A stretch of 33,553 nucleotides of DNA from Paracoccaceae bacterium. Lineage in GTDB: Bacteria; Pseudomonadota; Alphaproteobacteria; Rhodobacterales; Rhodobacteraceae. Numbering within the stretch: position 1 is the stretch's first letter; each line of letters starts with the position of its first letter. The notes below the pieces were generated by a model, which searched no databases, was not told where the DNA came from, and saw only the letters and a list, made by a program, of their open reading frames with translations. Where the stretch lies: positions 1 through 33,553 of the forward strand of contig WGNF01000010.1 in the NCBI GenBank assembly GCA_016124615.1. The letters run 5' to 3'. Below are positions 17,899 to 30,039 of this stretch, piece by piece. The translations under genes and the position numbers were made by a program.

Positions 17899-17974
17899 AA
17901 CAGCGGCGCTTCGAGGTCCACACTCGAAGCCCACCGGCAGGAATGACGGGCCGCGCGCCCGTTTTTTGTTTTTT
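17899..17974 (+). ncRNA. candidate small RNA or attenuator leader upstream of rimP
   Basis: From the predicted start the RNA would hold a first hairpin, GCTTCGAG at 17908-17915 pairing perfectly with CTCGAAGC at 17923-17930 around a seven-base loop. A single-stranded linker (CCACCGGCAGGAATG) follows, then an intrinsic terminator. The unit is promoter, two hairpins and T run in about 75 bases, complete before rimP begins. It could be a stand-alone small RNA with readthrough, or a leader that limits expression of the rimP-nusA-infB operon. I do not recognise it as a named RNA family. Confidence 0.5.
17946..17967 (+). terminator. intrinsic terminator in the rimP leader
   Basis: ACGGGC pairs with GCCCGT around CGCGC, followed immediately by TTTTT, G and a further T run. 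It lies only 15 bases before the rimP ATG and downstream of the operon's likely promoter, so it must be read through for the operon to be expressed from that promoter. Confidence 0.7.
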
Positions 17975-17981
17975 GGACCCC

Positions 17982-18602
17982 ATGACCGACCTGATCGCCA
18001 AAACCGCCATCGACCGGCGCCTTGCCGAGATCGTTTGCCCCGCCATCGAAGGGCTGGGGTTTGAACTCGTGCGCATTCGCCTGATGGGCGGCAAGACCCG
18101 CATCCTGCAGATCATGGCCGACCGCCCCGAAGGCGGGATCGAGGTGGCCGACTGCGCGAAAATCTCCACCGCCGTTTCGGCGGTGCTGGATGTGGAAGAT
18201 CCGATCGAGGACAACTATGTGCTCGAAGTCTCCTCGCCGGGGATCGACCGGCCGCTGACGCGGCTGAAGGATTTCGCGATGTGGGATGGCTACGAGGCCC
18301 GCATCGAGACCACCGAACTGATCGACGGGCGCCGCCGCTTCAAGGGCATTTTAGCTGGCACCGAAGATGACGAGGTGCTGATCGAGATCGAGGAGGGCGG
18401 CGAGGCCGTCACCATCGGGCTGAAGTTCGACTGGCTGAGCGATGCCAAGCTGATCCTGACGGATGAGCTGATTTCCGAGATGCTGCGGCAGCGCAAGGCG
18501 GCGGGCGTGATCGACGAAAGCCAGTTCGACGAGATTGACGAAACCGAGGCGGGCGAGGACGACGACGATCTGTCCGAAGACGCCCCCGCGACCAAACACT
18601 GA
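17982..18602 (+). CDS. rimP: ribosome maturation factor RimP
   Basis: The product is 206 residues from ATG 17982. RimP helps the 30S subunit mature. The two domains are seen: an N-terminal alpha/beta part ([20 protein letters not shown], then [17 protein letters not shown] and [14 protein letters not shown]) and a C-terminal SH3-like barrel. The tail is unusually acidic. An in-frame ATG at 17943 would add 13 residues read through the terminator stem; the shorter start fits the family better. The ribosome site is weak (GGA). It is first in rimP-nusA-ylxR-infB, 15 bases before nusA, so translation initiation and transcription elongation factors share one operon. Confidence 0.94.
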   Translation: MTDLIAKTAIDRRLAEIVCPAIEGLGFELVRIRLMGGKTRILQIMADRPEGGIEVADCAKISTAVSAVLDVEDPIEDNYVLEVSSPGIDRPLTRLKDFAMWDGYEARIETTELIDGRRRFKGILAGTEDDEVLIEIEEGGEAVTIGLKFDWLSDAKLILTDELISEMLRQRKAAGVIDESQFDEIDETEAGEDDDDLSEDAPATKH

Positions 18603-18617
18603 CTCCGGGAGAGACCA

Positions 18618-20234
18618 ATGGCGATTACCTCTGCCAACCAGCTTGAACTGCTGCAGACCGCCGAGGCGGTGGCGCGCGAGAAGATGATCGACCCCGATCT
18701 GGTGATCCAGGCGATGGAAGACAGCCTGTCGCGGGCGGCCAAGTCGCGCTATGGCGCCGAGTTGGACATTCGCGTCCACATCGACCGCAAGACCGGCCGC
18801 GCCACCTTCACCCGTGTGCGCACGGTGATGGAGGATGACGCGGTCGAGAACCATCAGGCGCAGCTGACGGTGGCCGAGGCCAAGCGCTGGCTGGCCGAGC
18901 CGAAAGTGGGCGACGAGGTCATCGACGAGGTGCCGCCGGTCGAAATGGGCCGGATCGCGGCGCAGTCGGCCAAGCAGGTGATCCTGCAGAAGGTGCGCGA
19001 AGCCGAGCGCGACCGTCAGTACGAAGAATTCAAGGACCGCAAGGGCACGATCATCAACGGTCAGGTCAAGCGCGAGGAATACGGCAACATCATCGTCGAT
19101 ATCGGCCGCGGCGAGGCGATCCTGCGCCGCAACGAAAAGATCGGCCGCGAAAGCTATCGCCCGAACGACCGTATCCGCGCCTATATCAAGGACGTGCGCC
19201 GCGAGGCCCGCGGCCCGCAGGTGTTCCTGAGCCGGACCGATCCGCAGTTCATGGCGGAACTGTTCAAGATGGAAGTGCCCGAGATCTACGACAACATCAT
19301 CGAGATCAAGGCCGTCGCCCGCGATCCGGGCAGCCGCGCCAAGATCGCCGTGATCAGCTATGACAACTCGATCGACCCGGTCGGCGCCTGCGTCGGGATG
19401 CGCGGCAGCCGCGTGCAGGCCGTGGTGAACGAGTTGCAGGGCGAGAAGATCGACATCATTCCGTGGAACCAGGATCAGGCGACGTTCCTGGTGAACGCGC
19501 TGCAACCGGCCGAGGTTTCCAAGGTCGTGATCGACGAGGAAGCCGGCAAGATCGAGGTGGTGGTGCCGGATGAACAGCTGTCGCTGGCCATCGGGCGGCG
19601 CGGTCAGAACGTGCGACTTGCGTCGCAGCTGACCGGGCTCGACATCGACATCATGACCGAAACCGAGGAAAGCGCGCGCCGTCAGGCCGAGTTTGCTGAA
19701 CGCACGCAACTGTTCATCGACACGCTCGACATCGACGAGATGATGGCGCAGTTGCTGGTGTCGGAAGGCTTCACCAACCTCGAGGAAGTCGCCTACGTCG
19801 ACATGGACGAGCTGCTGTCGATCGACGGCTTCGACGAGGGCACGGCGGCGGAACTGCAAGCCCGCGCCCGCGACCATCTGGAAGCGCAAAGCCGCAAGGC
19901 GCTGGAACACGCCCGCGAACTGGGGGCCGAGGACAGCCTGATCAACTTCGAGGGTCTGACCCCGCAGATGGTCGAGGCGCTGACGCTGGACGGCGTGAAG
20001 ACGCTGGAAGATTTCGCCACCTGCGCCGACTGGGAATTGGCCGGCGGCTGGACCACTGTGAACGGCGAACGCAAGAAGGACGAAGGCGTCCTTGAAAAGT
20101 TCGAGATGAGCCTGGAAGAAGCGCAGCACCTGATCATGACGGCGCGCGTGATGCTGGGCTGGGTCGACCCCTCGGAGCTGGCGGCGCTGACCGCCGAAGA
20201 CGATGAGGAAGAGACCGAGGACGACGAGGCCTGA
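18618..20234 (+). CDS. nusA: transcription termination/antitermination factor NusA
   Basis: A 538-residue RNA polymerase-binding factor acting in pausing, termination and rRNA antitermination. Order of parts: N-terminal polymerase-binding domain (about 1-130), S1 domain (about 140-207, [21 protein letters not shown]), KH1 with [11 protein letters not shown] at 253-263, KH2 with AIGRRGQN at 324-331, then two C-terminal helix-hairpin repeats (about 360-420 and 430-525). The end is very acidic ([10 protein letters not shown]). GGGAGAG precedes the ATG. The long C-terminal extension matches alphaproteobacterial NusA. Confidence 0.97.
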   Translation: MAITSANQLELLQTAEAVAREKMIDPDLVIQAMEDSLSRAAKSRYGAELDIRVHIDRKTGRATFTRVRTVMEDDAVENHQAQLTVAEAKRWLAEPKVGDEVIDEVPPVEMGRIAAQSAKQVILQKVREAERDRQYEEFKDRKGTIINGQVKREEYGNIIVDIGRGEAILRRNEKIGRESYRPNDRIRAYIKDVRREARGPQVFLSRTDPQFMAELFKMEVPEIYDNIIEIKAVARDPGSRAKIAVISYDNSIDPVGACVGMRGSRVQAVVNELQGEKIDIIPWNQDQATFLVNALQPAEVSKVVIDEEAGKIEVVVPDEQLSLAIGRRGQNVRLASQLTGLDIDIMTETEESARRQAEFAERTQLFIDTLDIDEMMAQLLVSEGFTNLEEVAYVDMDELLSIDGFDEGTAAELQARARDHLEAQSRKALEHARELGAEDSLINFEGLTPQMVEALTLDGVKTLEDFATCADWELAGGWTTVNGERKKDEGVLEKFEMSLEEAQHLIMTARVMLGWVDPSELAALTAEDDEEETEDDEA

Positions 20235-20236
20235 GC

Positions 20237-20869
20237 ATGACGCGCGGCGGCGCCGAGACCGAAACCGACGGACCCGAACGGCGCTGCATTGTCACCGGCG
20301 AGGTTCAGCCCAAGGAAGGGCTGATCCGCTTTGTCGTAGGCCCCGACGGGCAGGTGGTGGCGGATATTCTGGGCCGCCTGCCGGGCCGGGGCCTGTGGGT
20401 CACGGCCGATCGCGCAGCGATTGCCAAGGCGGCGAAGAAGGGGCTTTTCGCCCGCGCCGCCCGGCAACCGGTGAAAGTGTCGGAAACCTTGGCCGATGAG
20501 GTCGAGGAGGCGATGGCCCGGCGCGTGGTGGACCTGATATCGTTGGCCCGCAAGGCGGGTGACGCGGTGACGGGCTATGAGAAAGTAAAGGACTGGCTGG
20601 TGAAGGGCCGTTGTGTGGTTCTGATCCAGGCTTCGGACGGGTCCGAGCGAGGCAAATCGAAGCTGCACCCACCGGACCGGAAGAACAGCTTTATCGGCTG
20701 TTTGACGGCACAGGAAATGGGTTTGGCTTTCGCCCGCGAACATGCGATACACGGCGCGCTTGCCGCTGGTGGACTCGCAACCCGTGTTGTAGAGGAAGCG
20801 GCAAAGCTCGCCGGATTGCGCGAGCGGATCGGTGGCACGGCCACCGCAGAGGACACGAAAGACGCATGA
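20237..20869 (+). CDS. YlxR-L7Ae-type RNA-binding protein
   Basis: The product is 210 residues, starting two bases after the nusA stop. The first half is a YlxR domain ([24 protein letters not shown] and the GRGLWV loop). The second half is an L7Ae/YlxQ-like domain ([30 protein letters not shown], then a long insert and a helical end). In Firmicutes these are separate genes in the same nusA-infB position; the fused form is usual in alphaproteobacteria. It is likely to bind RNA, perhaps in ribosome assembly or translation. It overlaps infB by four bases (ATGA). Confidence 0.88.
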   Translation: MTRGGAETETDGPERRCIVTGEVQPKEGLIRFVVGPDGQVVADILGRLPGRGLWVTADRAAIAKAAKKGLFARAARQPVKVSETLADEVEEAMARRVVDLISLARKAGDAVTGYEKVKDWLVKGRCVVLIQASDGSERGKSKLHPPDRKNSFIGCLTAQEMGLAFAREHAIHGALAAGGLATRVVEEAAKLAGLRERIGGTATAEDTKDA

Positions 20870-23406
20870 GCGATACAGACGGCAAGAAACCCCTCGGGCT
20901 TGGCGGGGCGCGATCCGGGCAAGTGAAGCAAAGCTTCAGCCACGGGCGCACCAAGAGCGTCGTCGTCGAGACGAAGCGCAAGCGTGTGGTGGTGCCGAAA
21001 CCCGGTGCACCGTCAGGCTCGGCTGGGCCGGGCACGGCGACGCATCTGGGCGACCCTTCGAAGCGGCCCGCCGGGATCAGCGACGCCGAAATGGAGCGTC
21101 GCCTGAAGGCGGTGCAAGCCGCCCGCGCCCGCGAGGCGGATGATGCCATCGCGCGCGCCGCCGATGAAAAGGCCCGCGAGGAAGAGCGTCAGCGCAAGCG
21201 CGACGAGATCGAAGCCCGGGAGCAGGAAGAACGCGCCCAGGCAGAGGCGCAACGGCTGAAAGCCGAGGAAGAGGCACGCCAGAAGGCGGCCGAAGCCGAG
21301 GCCGAAGCGCGCGCCAAGCGCCGTTCGGAAGAGGCACCTGCCCCCGCCGCGCGCAAACCGGCCCCCGCGGCCCCGGCGACGCCGGGCGAGCCGACCGATG
21401 CCCGCACCGCACCCAAGCCGGCCACCAACCCGCGCAAGACCGACCGCGAACGCGATGACCGCGGCGCGGATGGCGCCGGGCGTGGCAAGGCCAAGACCGA
21501 CGACGTTCGTCGCGCCGGCAAGCTGACGCTGACCGAGGCGCTGGCGGGCGAAGGCGGGCGGCAACGCAGCATGGCTGCGATGAAGCGCAAGCAGGAACGT
21601 GCCCGCCAGAAGGCGATGGGCATGAACGTGAAGCCCGAAAAGCAGGTGCGCGACGTGCAGCTGCCGGAAACCATCGTGGTTCAGGAACTTGCCAACCGGA
21701 TGGCCGAGCGGGTCGGCGACGTGGTCAAATCGCTCATGAAGATGGGCATGATGGTCACGATGAACGAGACCATCGACGCCGACACCGCCGAACTGGTGAT
21801 CGAGGAATTCGGCCACCGCGCCGTGCGCGTGTCGGATGCCGACGTCGAGCAGGTCATCGACCAGGTCAAGGACACCGACACCGACCGCATGCCGCGCCCG
21901 CCGATCGTCACGATCATGGGCCACGTCGACCACGGCAAGACCTCGCTGCTGGATGCGATCCGTCATGCCAGCGTCGTGTCGGGCGAAGCGGGCGGGATCA
22001 CCCAGCACATCGGCGCCTATCAGGTGACGACGGACTCGGGTGCCACGCTGACCTTCCTCGACACGCCGGGCCACGCCGCCTTCACCTCGATGCGCTCGCG
22101 TGGCGCGCAGGTGACGGATATCGTGGTGCTGGTGGTTGCGGCCGACGACGCCGTGATGCCGCAGACAATCGAGGCGATCGCCCATGCCAAGGCGGCCAAG
22201 GTGCCGATGATCGTGGCGATCAACAAGATCGACAAGTACGAGGCGAACCCGCAAAAGGTGCGCACCGACCTGTTGCAACACGAGGTCGTGGTGGAAGCCA
22301 TGTCGGGCGACGTGCTGGATGTCGAGGTTTCGGCCAAGACCGGCCAGGGGCTCGACAAGCTGCTGGAAGCCATCGCGTTGCAGGCCGAACTGCTCGACCT
22401 GCGGGCCAACCCGAATCGTGCCGCACTTGGCGCGGTGATCGAGGCCAAGCTTGACGTCGGTCGCGGCCCGGTGGCGACGGTGCTGGTGCAGAACGGCACC
22501 CTGCACAAGGGCGACATCTTCGTTGTCGGCGAACAGTGGGGCAAGGTGCGCGCGCTGATCAACGACAAGGGCGACCGCATCGACGAGGCCGGGCCTTCGG
22601 TTCCGGTCGAGGTGCTGGGCCTGAACGGTACGCCCGCCGCCGGTGACGTGCTGAACGTGGTGGAAACCGAGGCGCAGGCGCGCGAGATCGCCGCCTACCG
22701 CGAGAAGGCGACGCGCGACAAGCGGGCCGCCGCCGGGGCTGCCACGACGCTGGAACAGCTGATGGCGAAGGCCAAGGCCGACAAGAACGTGGCCGAGCTG
22801 GCGATCATCGTGAAAGCCGACGTGCAGGGCTCTGCCGAGGCGATCGTTCAGGCGATGGAGAAGATCGGCAACGACGAGGTTCGGGTGCGCGTGCTGCATT
22901 CGGGCGTCGGCGCGATCACCGACACCGACATCGGTCTGGCCGAGGCCAGCCATGCGCCGGTGATCGGCTTCAACGTGCGGGCGAATGCAAGTGCGCGCGC
23001 CAGTGCCAACCAGAAGGGCGTGGAAATCCGCTACTATTCGGTGATCTACGATCTGGTGGATGACGTGAAGGCGGCGGCCTCGGGCCTGCTGTCGAACGAG
23101 ATCCGCGAGACCTTCATCGGCTATGCCGCGATCAAGGAGGTCTTCAAGGTCTCTGGCGTCGGCAAGGTGGCGGGTTGCCTTGTCACCGAAGGCGTGGCGC
23201 GCCGGTCGGCTGGCGTGCGCCTGCTGCGCGATAACGTCGTGGTTCACGAAGGTACGCTGAAGACGCTGAAACGCTTCAAGGACGAGGTGAAGGAAGTCAT
23301 CTCGGGTCAGGAATGCGGGATGGCTTTCGAAAACTACGAAGACATCCGCCCCGGCGATGTCATCGAAATCTTCGAGCGCGAAGAGATCGAGCGCAAGCTC
23401 GCCTGA
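20866..23406 (+). CDS. infB: translation initiation factor IF-2
   Basis: The product is 846 residues from ATG 20866, which overlaps the preceding stop. IF-2 is the GTPase that places initiator tRNA on the 30S subunit and promotes subunit joining. The N-terminal third has the IF2-associated start ([21 protein letters not shown]), a long charged coiled coil of Glu/Ala/Arg, and a Pro/Ala linker. The G domain carries GHVDHGKT at 352-359, DTPGH, NKID and SAK. Domains II, III and IV follow, ending in [11 protein letters not shown]. It is the last gene of the operon; rbfA and truB, often next, are absent and a terminator follows. Confidence 0.97.
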   Translation: MSDTDGKKPLGLGGARSGQVKQSFSHGRTKSVVVETKRKRVVVPKPGAPSGSAGPGTATHLGDPSKRPAGISDAEMERRLKAVQAARAREADDAIARAADEKAREEERQRKRDEIEAREQEERAQAEAQRLKAEEEARQKAAEAEAEARAKRRSEEAPAPAARKPAPAAPATPGEPTDARTAPKPATNPRKTDRERDDRGADGAGRGKAKTDDVRRAGKLTLTEALAGEGGRQRSMAAMKRKQERARQKAMGMNVKPEKQVRDVQLPETIVVQELANRMAERVGDVVKSLMKMGMMVTMNETIDADTAELVIEEFGHRAVRVSDADVEQVIDQVKDTDTDRMPRPPIVTIMGHVDHGKTSLLDAIRHASVVSGEAGGITQHIGAYQVTTDSGATLTFLDTPGHAAFTSMRSRGAQVTDIVVLVVAADDAVMPQTIEAIAHAKAAKVPMIVAINKIDKYEANPQKVRTDLLQHEVVVEAMSGDVLDVEVSAKTGQGLDKLLEAIALQAELLDLRANPNRAALGAVIEAKLDVGRGPVATVLVQNGTLHKGDIFVVGEQWGKVRALINDKGDRIDEAGPSVPVEVLGLNGTPAAGDVLNVVETEAQAREIAAYREKATRDKRAAAGAATTLEQLMAKAKADKNVAELAIIVKADVQGSAEAIVQAMEKIGNDEVRVRVLHSGVGAITDTDIGLAEASHAPVIGFNVRANASARASANQKGVEIRYYSVIYDLVDDVKAAASGLLSNEIRETFIGYAAIKEVFKVSGVGKVAGCLVTEGVARRSAGVRLLRDNVVVHEGTLKTLKRFKDEVKEVISGQECGMAFENYEDIRPGDVIEIFEREEIERKLA

Positions 23407-23427
23407 CGCGGTCGGATTGGAACAGAG

Positions 23428-23461
23428 AAGGCCGGGAGGGTGCGAGCCCCCCGGCCTTTTT
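23428..23461 (+). terminator. intrinsic terminator after infB
   Basis: AAGGCCGGG at 23428 pairs with CCCGGCCTT at 23450-23458, with further GGG/CCC pairing inside, followed by TTT. It ends the rimP-nusA-infB operon. Confidence 0.85.
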
Positions 23462-23490
23462 CGTGCCGATTCGCGCCCCAAAGGGTGTCT

Positions 23491-23628
23491 TCAGGCGGCG
23501 CGGTGGCCGACCGGATAGCCGACGTAGGTCTTTTGCCCCACGCAAATGGCTATTTTTCCATCATCCATTTGCCGGACGAACATGCCTTGCACAGAAACGC
23601 AGCTGCCGATCGTGATCGTGCGCACCAT
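23491..23628 (-). CDS. 45-residue protein of unknown function
   Basis: ATG 23628 to TGA 23491 encodes 45 residues: MVRTITIGSCVSVQGMFVRQ, then a turn with DDGK and a strand-like end containing YVGYPVGH. A strong ribosome site, GGGGGGAAG, lies six bases before the ATG. The alternation of hydrophobic and polar residues with one Asp-Asp-Gly turn suggests a small beta-sheet, SH3-like fold. Two cysteines are present. I do not recognise the family. It converges on infB and is followed by that operon's terminator. Its base composition is more AT-rich than its neighbours. Confidence 0.5.
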   Translation of the reverse strand: MVRTITIGSCVSVQGMFVRQMDDGKIAICVGQKTYVGYPVGHRAA

Positions 23629-23766
23629 TCCAAACTTCCCCCCAGTTTGTGTCCCCAACAGGTATGACGTTAGCGTGAAGAAAAGAATAAATCATCACTT
23701 TTCTGCCGCATATTTGACATTTTCTTGCGAATGCCGTCCGCGGATGAGGCAACCGGAAAACCCGCG

Positions 23767-24168
23767 CTACAACCAGTCGCGCAGGATCGGGATCAGCGGC
23801 ACATCGGCTGGGGGCATGGGGTAGTCGCGCAGATCGGTGGCGCGCACCCATTTCAGCACCTGCCCCTCTTGCGGGCGGGGCGTGCCCTCCCATTTGCGGC
23901 AGGCAAACAGGGGCATCAGCAGGTGGAAATCGTCATAGGCGTGGCTGGCGAACGTCAGCGGCGCCAGACAGCTTTGCCAGGTGTCGATGCCCAGTTCTTC
24001 GTGCAGTTCGCGGATCAGCGCGGCCTCGGGGCTTTCGCCCGGCTCGACCTTGCCGCCCGGAAATTCCCACAGCCCGGCAAGCGATTTGCCGGGCGGGCGC
24101 TGGGCCAGCAGCACGCGCCCGTCAACGTCGATCAGCGCAACGGCCGACACCAGAACGACCTTCGTCAC
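23767..24168 (-). CDS. mutT: 8-oxo-dGTP diphosphatase (Nudix)
   Basis: The product is 133 residues. The Nudix box is complete, from Gly39 through Glu45, Arg53-Glu54 and Glu57-Glu58 to Gly60 (GKVEPGESPEAAL then IRELHEELGI). WEFPGG before it and the hydrophobic LAPLTFASHAYDDFHLLMPLF sheet after it match MutT. The enzyme removes oxidised dGTP from the nucleotide pool and so prevents A-to-C transversions. Its start overlaps the argJ stop by four bases, and it is the last gene of a ppi-argJ-mutT run. Confidence 0.9.
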   Translation of the reverse strand: MTKVVLVSAVALIDVDGRVLLAQRPPGKSLAGLWEFPGGKVEPGESPEAALIRELHEELGIDTWQSCLAPLTFASHAYDDFHLLMPLFACRKWEGTPRPQEGQVLKWVRATDLRDYPMPPADVPLIPILRDWL

Positions 24169-25547
24169 GACCGGTAGTCGGCGTTGATGTCGATGTAGCG
24201 ATGCGTCAGGTCACAGGTCCAGACCGTCTTGGCGCCTTTGCCAAGGCCAAGATCAACCTGGATCAGCAGTTCCTGCCCCTGCATGTGGGCGGCGCCTTCT
24301 TCCTCGCGGTAGTCGGGCGCGCGCCAGCCGTTTTCGGCCACGAGGGTATCGCCAAAGCGGATGGTCAGGCGGTCACGATCGGCCGCGGCGCCGGACTTGC
24401 CGACGGCGGCGACGATGCGGCCCCAGTTCGGGTCTTCGCCGGCGATGGCGGTCTTGACCAGCGGCGAGTTGGCGATCGCCATCGCGACCTTGTGCGCGTC
24501 GGCGGCGTCGGTCGCGCCGGTCACGCGGATTTCGACGAACTTGGTCGCGCCTTCGCCGTCGCGGATGACCTGATGCGCCAGGTTCATCATCACGCCGCGC
24601 AGCGCAGCCTCGAAGCTGCGCGCGACCTTGCCGCGCAGGGTGGTGATCGGGGCCGCCGGGCTTTGGCCCGTGGCCGCCAGGATCAGCGCGTCCGAGGTCG
24701 AGGTATCGCTGTCGACGGTGATCGCGTTGAAGGTGGCATCAACGTTGCGCGACAGCATCTTTTGCAGGTTCGCGGCCGAGATCGCCGCATCCGTGAAGAT
24801 ATAGACCAGCATCGTCGCCATGTCGGGCGCGATCATGCCGGAGCCTTTGGCGATGCCAGCGATCCGGATCGGCCCGCCCTCGCCCGCAATCTCGGCGCTG
24901 GCGCCTTTCGGGAAGGTGTCGGTGGTCATGATTGCGCGGGCGGCCATTTCGATGGCGTCTTCGCGCAGGGCTTCGGCCAACTCGCCGATCTTCGCGGTGA
25001 TGCGGTCGTCGGGCAGCGGCTCGCCGATCACCCCGGTGGAGGAGGAGAAGATGCGGGCGGCCGGAACCCCCAGCGCCGCGGCCACGGCGCCGGTGACGCG
25101 ATCCACCGACGCCTGACCGTTCGCACCGGTGAAGGCGTTGGCGTTGCCGGAGTTCACGACGATGGCCGCGCCCTGATCGGTGGCGGGCGCCCTGATCGCC
25201 AGTTTCGCCTGACAATCGAGCACGCAGGCCGCGCGGGTGGACGAACGGGTGAAGACCCCGGCGATGGCGGTGCCGGGGGCCAGACGGACGAGCATCACGT
25301 CCTTGCGGTTCTTGTAGCGCACCCCGGCCTCGACCGCGGCGAAGGAGACGCCGCCGATCACCGGAAGCGCCGGGAAGCCGCCCGCCGGGGCGAGCGGCGA
25401 GACGGGGCTGGGCGCCTTGGCCGCGGTGGCGGGCGCGGCGACGGCCGCCGGGGCCGGCTCTTCCTTCAGGCGTTTGCGCAGCTTGGCAAGCTTCGCGCGA
25501 AGCTCTTTCGCCTCAACCTTCCAGTCAGCCGACTTGTCCTTGGCCAT
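24165..25547 (-). CDS. argJ: bifunctional ornithine/glutamate N-acetyltransferase with N-terminal extension
   Basis: A 460-residue enzyme that recycles acetyl from N-acetylornithine to glutamate, and may also use acetyl-CoA, in arginine synthesis. ArgJ cleaves itself into two chains; the nucleophile is Thr245 in MATML. Other landmarks are VVNSGNANAFTG, SSSTGVIGEPLP and the tail YIDINADYRS. The family body begins at about residue 48 (SPVSPLAPAGGFPALPVIGGVSF). Before it are 30 charged, Lys/Glu/Leu-rich residues likely to form a short coiled coil, followed by an Ala/Pro linker, which I do not recall in typical ArgJ. It follows the parvulin gene by 22 bases and has GGGGGACGGGG before the ATG. Confidence 0.93.
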   Translation of the reverse strand: MAKDKSADWKVEAKELRAKLAKLRKRLKEEPAPAAVAAPATAAKAPSPVSPLAPAGGFPALPVIGGVSFAAVEAGVRYKNRKDVMLVRLAPGTAIAGVFTRSSTRAACVLDCQAKLAIRAPATDQGAAIVVNSGNANAFTGANGQASVDRVTGAVAAALGVPAARIFSSSTGVIGEPLPDDRITAKIGELAEALREDAIEMAARAIMTTDTFPKGASAEIAGEGGPIRIAGIAKGSGMIAPDMATMLVYIFTDAAISAANLQKMLSRNVDATFNAITVDSDTSTSDALILAATGQSPAAPITTLRGKVARSFEAALRGVMMNLAHQVIRDGEGATKFVEIRVTGATDAADAHKVAMAIANSPLVKTAIAGEDPNWGRIVAAVGKSGAAADRDRLTIRFGDTLVAENGWRAPDYREEEGAAHMQGQELLIQVDLGLGKGAKTVWTCDLTHRYIDINADYRS

Positions 25548-25569
25548 CCCCGTCCCCCCGGTTCTGCGC

Positions 25570-26481
25570 TTAGTTGCCGAGCAGCGTGGCGTCTTGCAGC
25601 ACAGACGGGTCGATCCCGGTATCGGTGCGCTCGATCTTGGCCGCGTCGGTCAGTTCCTTGATCTTGGCGCCCACGGCATCCTGCTCGATCTGCTTGGACA
25701 GGTCATCCTTGACGTCGGCCAGCGCCGGTTTCTGCGCCGGGCGGGTTTCCTCAAGCTTGATGATGTGCCAGCCGAACTGGGTCTGCACCGGGTCCGACAC
25801 CTGGCCCGGCTTCATCGCGACCACGGCATCCTCGAACGGTTTCACCATCATGCCGACGCCGAACCAGCCCAGATCGCCCCCTTGGGCGGCCGAGCCGTCC
25901 TTGGAGTTGTCCTTGGCCAGGGCTGCGAAATCGCCGCCTGCATCCAGCTTGGCCTTGATGTCCTTCGCTTCCTGTTCAGTCTGCACAAGAATGTGTGCGG
26001 CGTGGTATTCCAGCCCCGGATCGACGTTGGCGTATTTCGCGTCATAGGCGGCCTGCACGGCCGCATCGGTCACCGCAGCATCGGTCACCGAGGTCAGCGC
26101 GACGTTGGCAAGGAAGGCGCGCTTGGTGTTTTCCAGCCCCAGCGTGTCTTTTTTGGTCAGGTTCTTTTCCACCGACTGTTCCAGCGTCGTCTGCTGGATC
26201 AGCTGGTCGAGGATCCCCTTGAACAGCACGTCGTCGGGCAATTGCTGGTACTGGGCGGGCAGTTGGCCGCGCATCGCGATCATTTCGCCCACGGTGATCT
26301 TGGTGCCGTTGACGGTGGCGACCACGGTATCGGCCGTCACCGGCTTGCCGTTCGCATCCATCGCCGGGGCGGCCGGGGCGGTTCCGTCCGATACGGTGGC
26401 GGAGGTGCCGCCAGCCCACACGGGCGATGCAAGGCCAAGCGCAAGGACAGCGCCAAGGCACAATTGCGTCAGTTTCGACAT
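25570..26481 (-). CDS. periplasmic parvulin-type peptidyl-prolyl isomerase
   Basis: The product is 303 residues. It has a Sec signal peptide (MSKLTQLCLGAVLALGLASP, cleavage after VWA). A SurA/PrsA-like N-terminal helical domain is followed by one parvulin domain at about 159-247: AAHILVQTEQEA, FAALAKDNSKDGSAAQGGDLGWFG, MVKPFEDAVVAMKPGQVSDPVQTQFGWHIIKL. It isomerises X-Pro bonds and helps fold exported proteins. It is divergent from secA, whose product drives secretion of such substrates, and leads the argJ-mutT group. Confidence 0.92.
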   Translation of the reverse strand: MSKLTQLCLGAVLALGLASPVWAGGTSATVSDGTAPAAPAMDANGKPVTADTVVATVNGTKITVGEMIAMRGQLPAQYQQLPDDVLFKGILDQLIQQTTLEQSVEKNLTKKDTLGLENTKRAFLANVALTSVTDAAVTDAAVQAAYDAKYANVDPGLEYHAAHILVQTEQEAKDIKAKLDAGGDFAALAKDNSKDGSAAQGGDLGWFGVGMMVKPFEDAVVAMKPGQVSDPVQTQFGWHIIKLEETRPAQKPALADVKDDLSKQIEQDAVGAKIKELTDAAKIERTDTGIDPSVLQDATLLGN

Positions 26482-26520
26482 CTAGGCTAACTCCTGCTGC
26501 GGTCGCACGGCCTGGCGACG

Positions 26521-26549
26521 TTGACACTCTATCCCCAGCCGCTTACATC
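26521..26549 (+). promoter_or_regulatory. probable secA promoter
   Basis: A perfect TTGACA at 26521-26526, a 17-base spacer and a weak TACATC at 26544-26549. The predicted leader to secA would be about 110 bases and contains two copies of GGCAAGGC (26596 and 26614). Confidence 0.5.
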
Positions 26550-26665
26550 GCTCACGTCGTATGAGCAACGGCGCCGGTTCTGCCAAGCCCTTCTAGGCAA
26601 GGCGGCGCGGGCGGGCAAGGCAAAGCCTCACACGATGCTGTCAGGAACGACTTCTCGGAGAAAAC

Positions 26666-29383
<2,718 letters not shown>

Positions 29384-29391
29384 TCGCCGAT

Positions 29392-29419
29392 CTCATTGGC
29401 CCGGAAACGGGCCGATGAG
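29392..29419. terminator. bidirectional hairpin between secA and the luxR-like gene
   Basis: CTCATTGGCCCG pairs with CGGGCCGATGAG around a GAAA tetraloop, giving a 12-bp stem with one wobble pair. It begins nine bases after the secA stop and lies between two convergent genes. There is no T run on either side, so termination is likely but not proven. Confidence 0.6.
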
Positions 29420-29457
29420 CGTCTTGTCGGCTGAATGACCCGAACCGGCAGATGCTC

Positions 29458-29943
29458 TCAGGCGCTGGCCGTATCGTTCAGGATACGCAGCGCGTGCAGG
29501 GTCTGCTGCGACTCCAGTTCCAGCCCCTCGGTCGTCTCGTGCAGGCCGGTGATCAGGCGCGAGGCCTGCGCGGTTTCCGATGCATCAAGCTCGCGGTCGG
29601 ACCGGGCGAAGAACCCCAGCGTCCGCGACTCCGGCGCGCCGACCGATACGCCGAGCCCGTAGCGCAGGCCATGATCGGCCGCGCGCGTGAAGACGCCGGC
29701 GGCATCCTGCGCCACAAGTTCAGACCAACGGATGATGCCCGTGGTCGTCATACCCCATCGTACTGTCGGGTCCTGGAACCGAAGTCCGAGGCGGTCATAT
29801 TCCTCAATCCATGCCATCGGATAGCTGTGATACACCAGCGTCGGATTGGCGAAGCGAATTCGGACACCGATCGCATATTGACAACTTTCCATTGCGCGAA
29901 GATCGCGCAGCAGTTGACTAACCTGTTGAACTTTCTCCATCAT
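29458..29943 (-). CDS. LuxR-like autoinducer-binding domain protein lacking HTH
   Basis: The product is 161 residues from ATG 29943 (or 29940). It holds one complete LuxR autoinducer-binding domain. The residues that contact AHL in TraR are all present with correct spacing: Trp45, Tyr49, Asp58, Pro59 and Trp73. The protein then stops at residue 161 (HALRILNDTASA), where a LuxR would continue into its helix-turn-helix; no HTH is encoded in the 74 bases to secA. It cannot bind DNA in the usual way. The family offers a precedent in TrlR, a TraR lacking its DNA-binding part that inactivates TraR by mixed dimers. It is divergent from a full LuxR gene across 97 bases. The frame extends further upstream but only as antisense to that gene. 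Confidence 0.85.
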   Translation of the reverse strand: MMEKVQQVSQLLRDLRAMESCQYAIGVRIRFANPTLVYHSYPMAWIEEYDRLGLRFQDPTVRWGMTTTGIIRWSELVAQDAAGVFTRAADHGLRYGLGVSVGAPESRTLGFFARSDRELDASETAQASRLITGLHETTEGLELESQQTLHALRILNDTASA

Positions 29944-30008
29944 GACTTTGCCGGTATGCTGGATGTGATGCTCTGGGTCTTCTATCGGTGTAACCCTCAG
30001 CGTAGAGT

Positions 30009-30020
30009 GTACACATGTAC
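30009..30020. promoter_or_regulatory. short palindrome in the divergent luxR promoter region
   Basis: GTACA-CA-TGTAC has perfect five-base arms. It lies between the HTH-less luxR-like gene and the full luxR gene and could be a LuxR half-box pair or a promoter feature. It is shorter than a standard lux box. Confidence 0.35.
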
Positions 30021-30039
30021 GAGGGAATGGTAAATCAAC

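Noticed and set aside
20611..20865. N-terminal extension of the infB open frame
   Set aside because: It overlaps the YlxR-L7Ae gene in another frame; the four-base overlap at ATG 20866 and the family N-terminus support the shorter IF-2.
21013..23481. 822-codon minus-strand open frame opposite infB
   Set aside because: His/Arg/Asp-rich low-complexity translation caused by the codon pattern of infB; infB has complete GTPase motifs.
26596..26621. Repeated GGCAAGGC in the secA leader
   Set aside because: Only two short copies, no SecM-like arrest peptide and no convincing stem; reported only as part of the leader.
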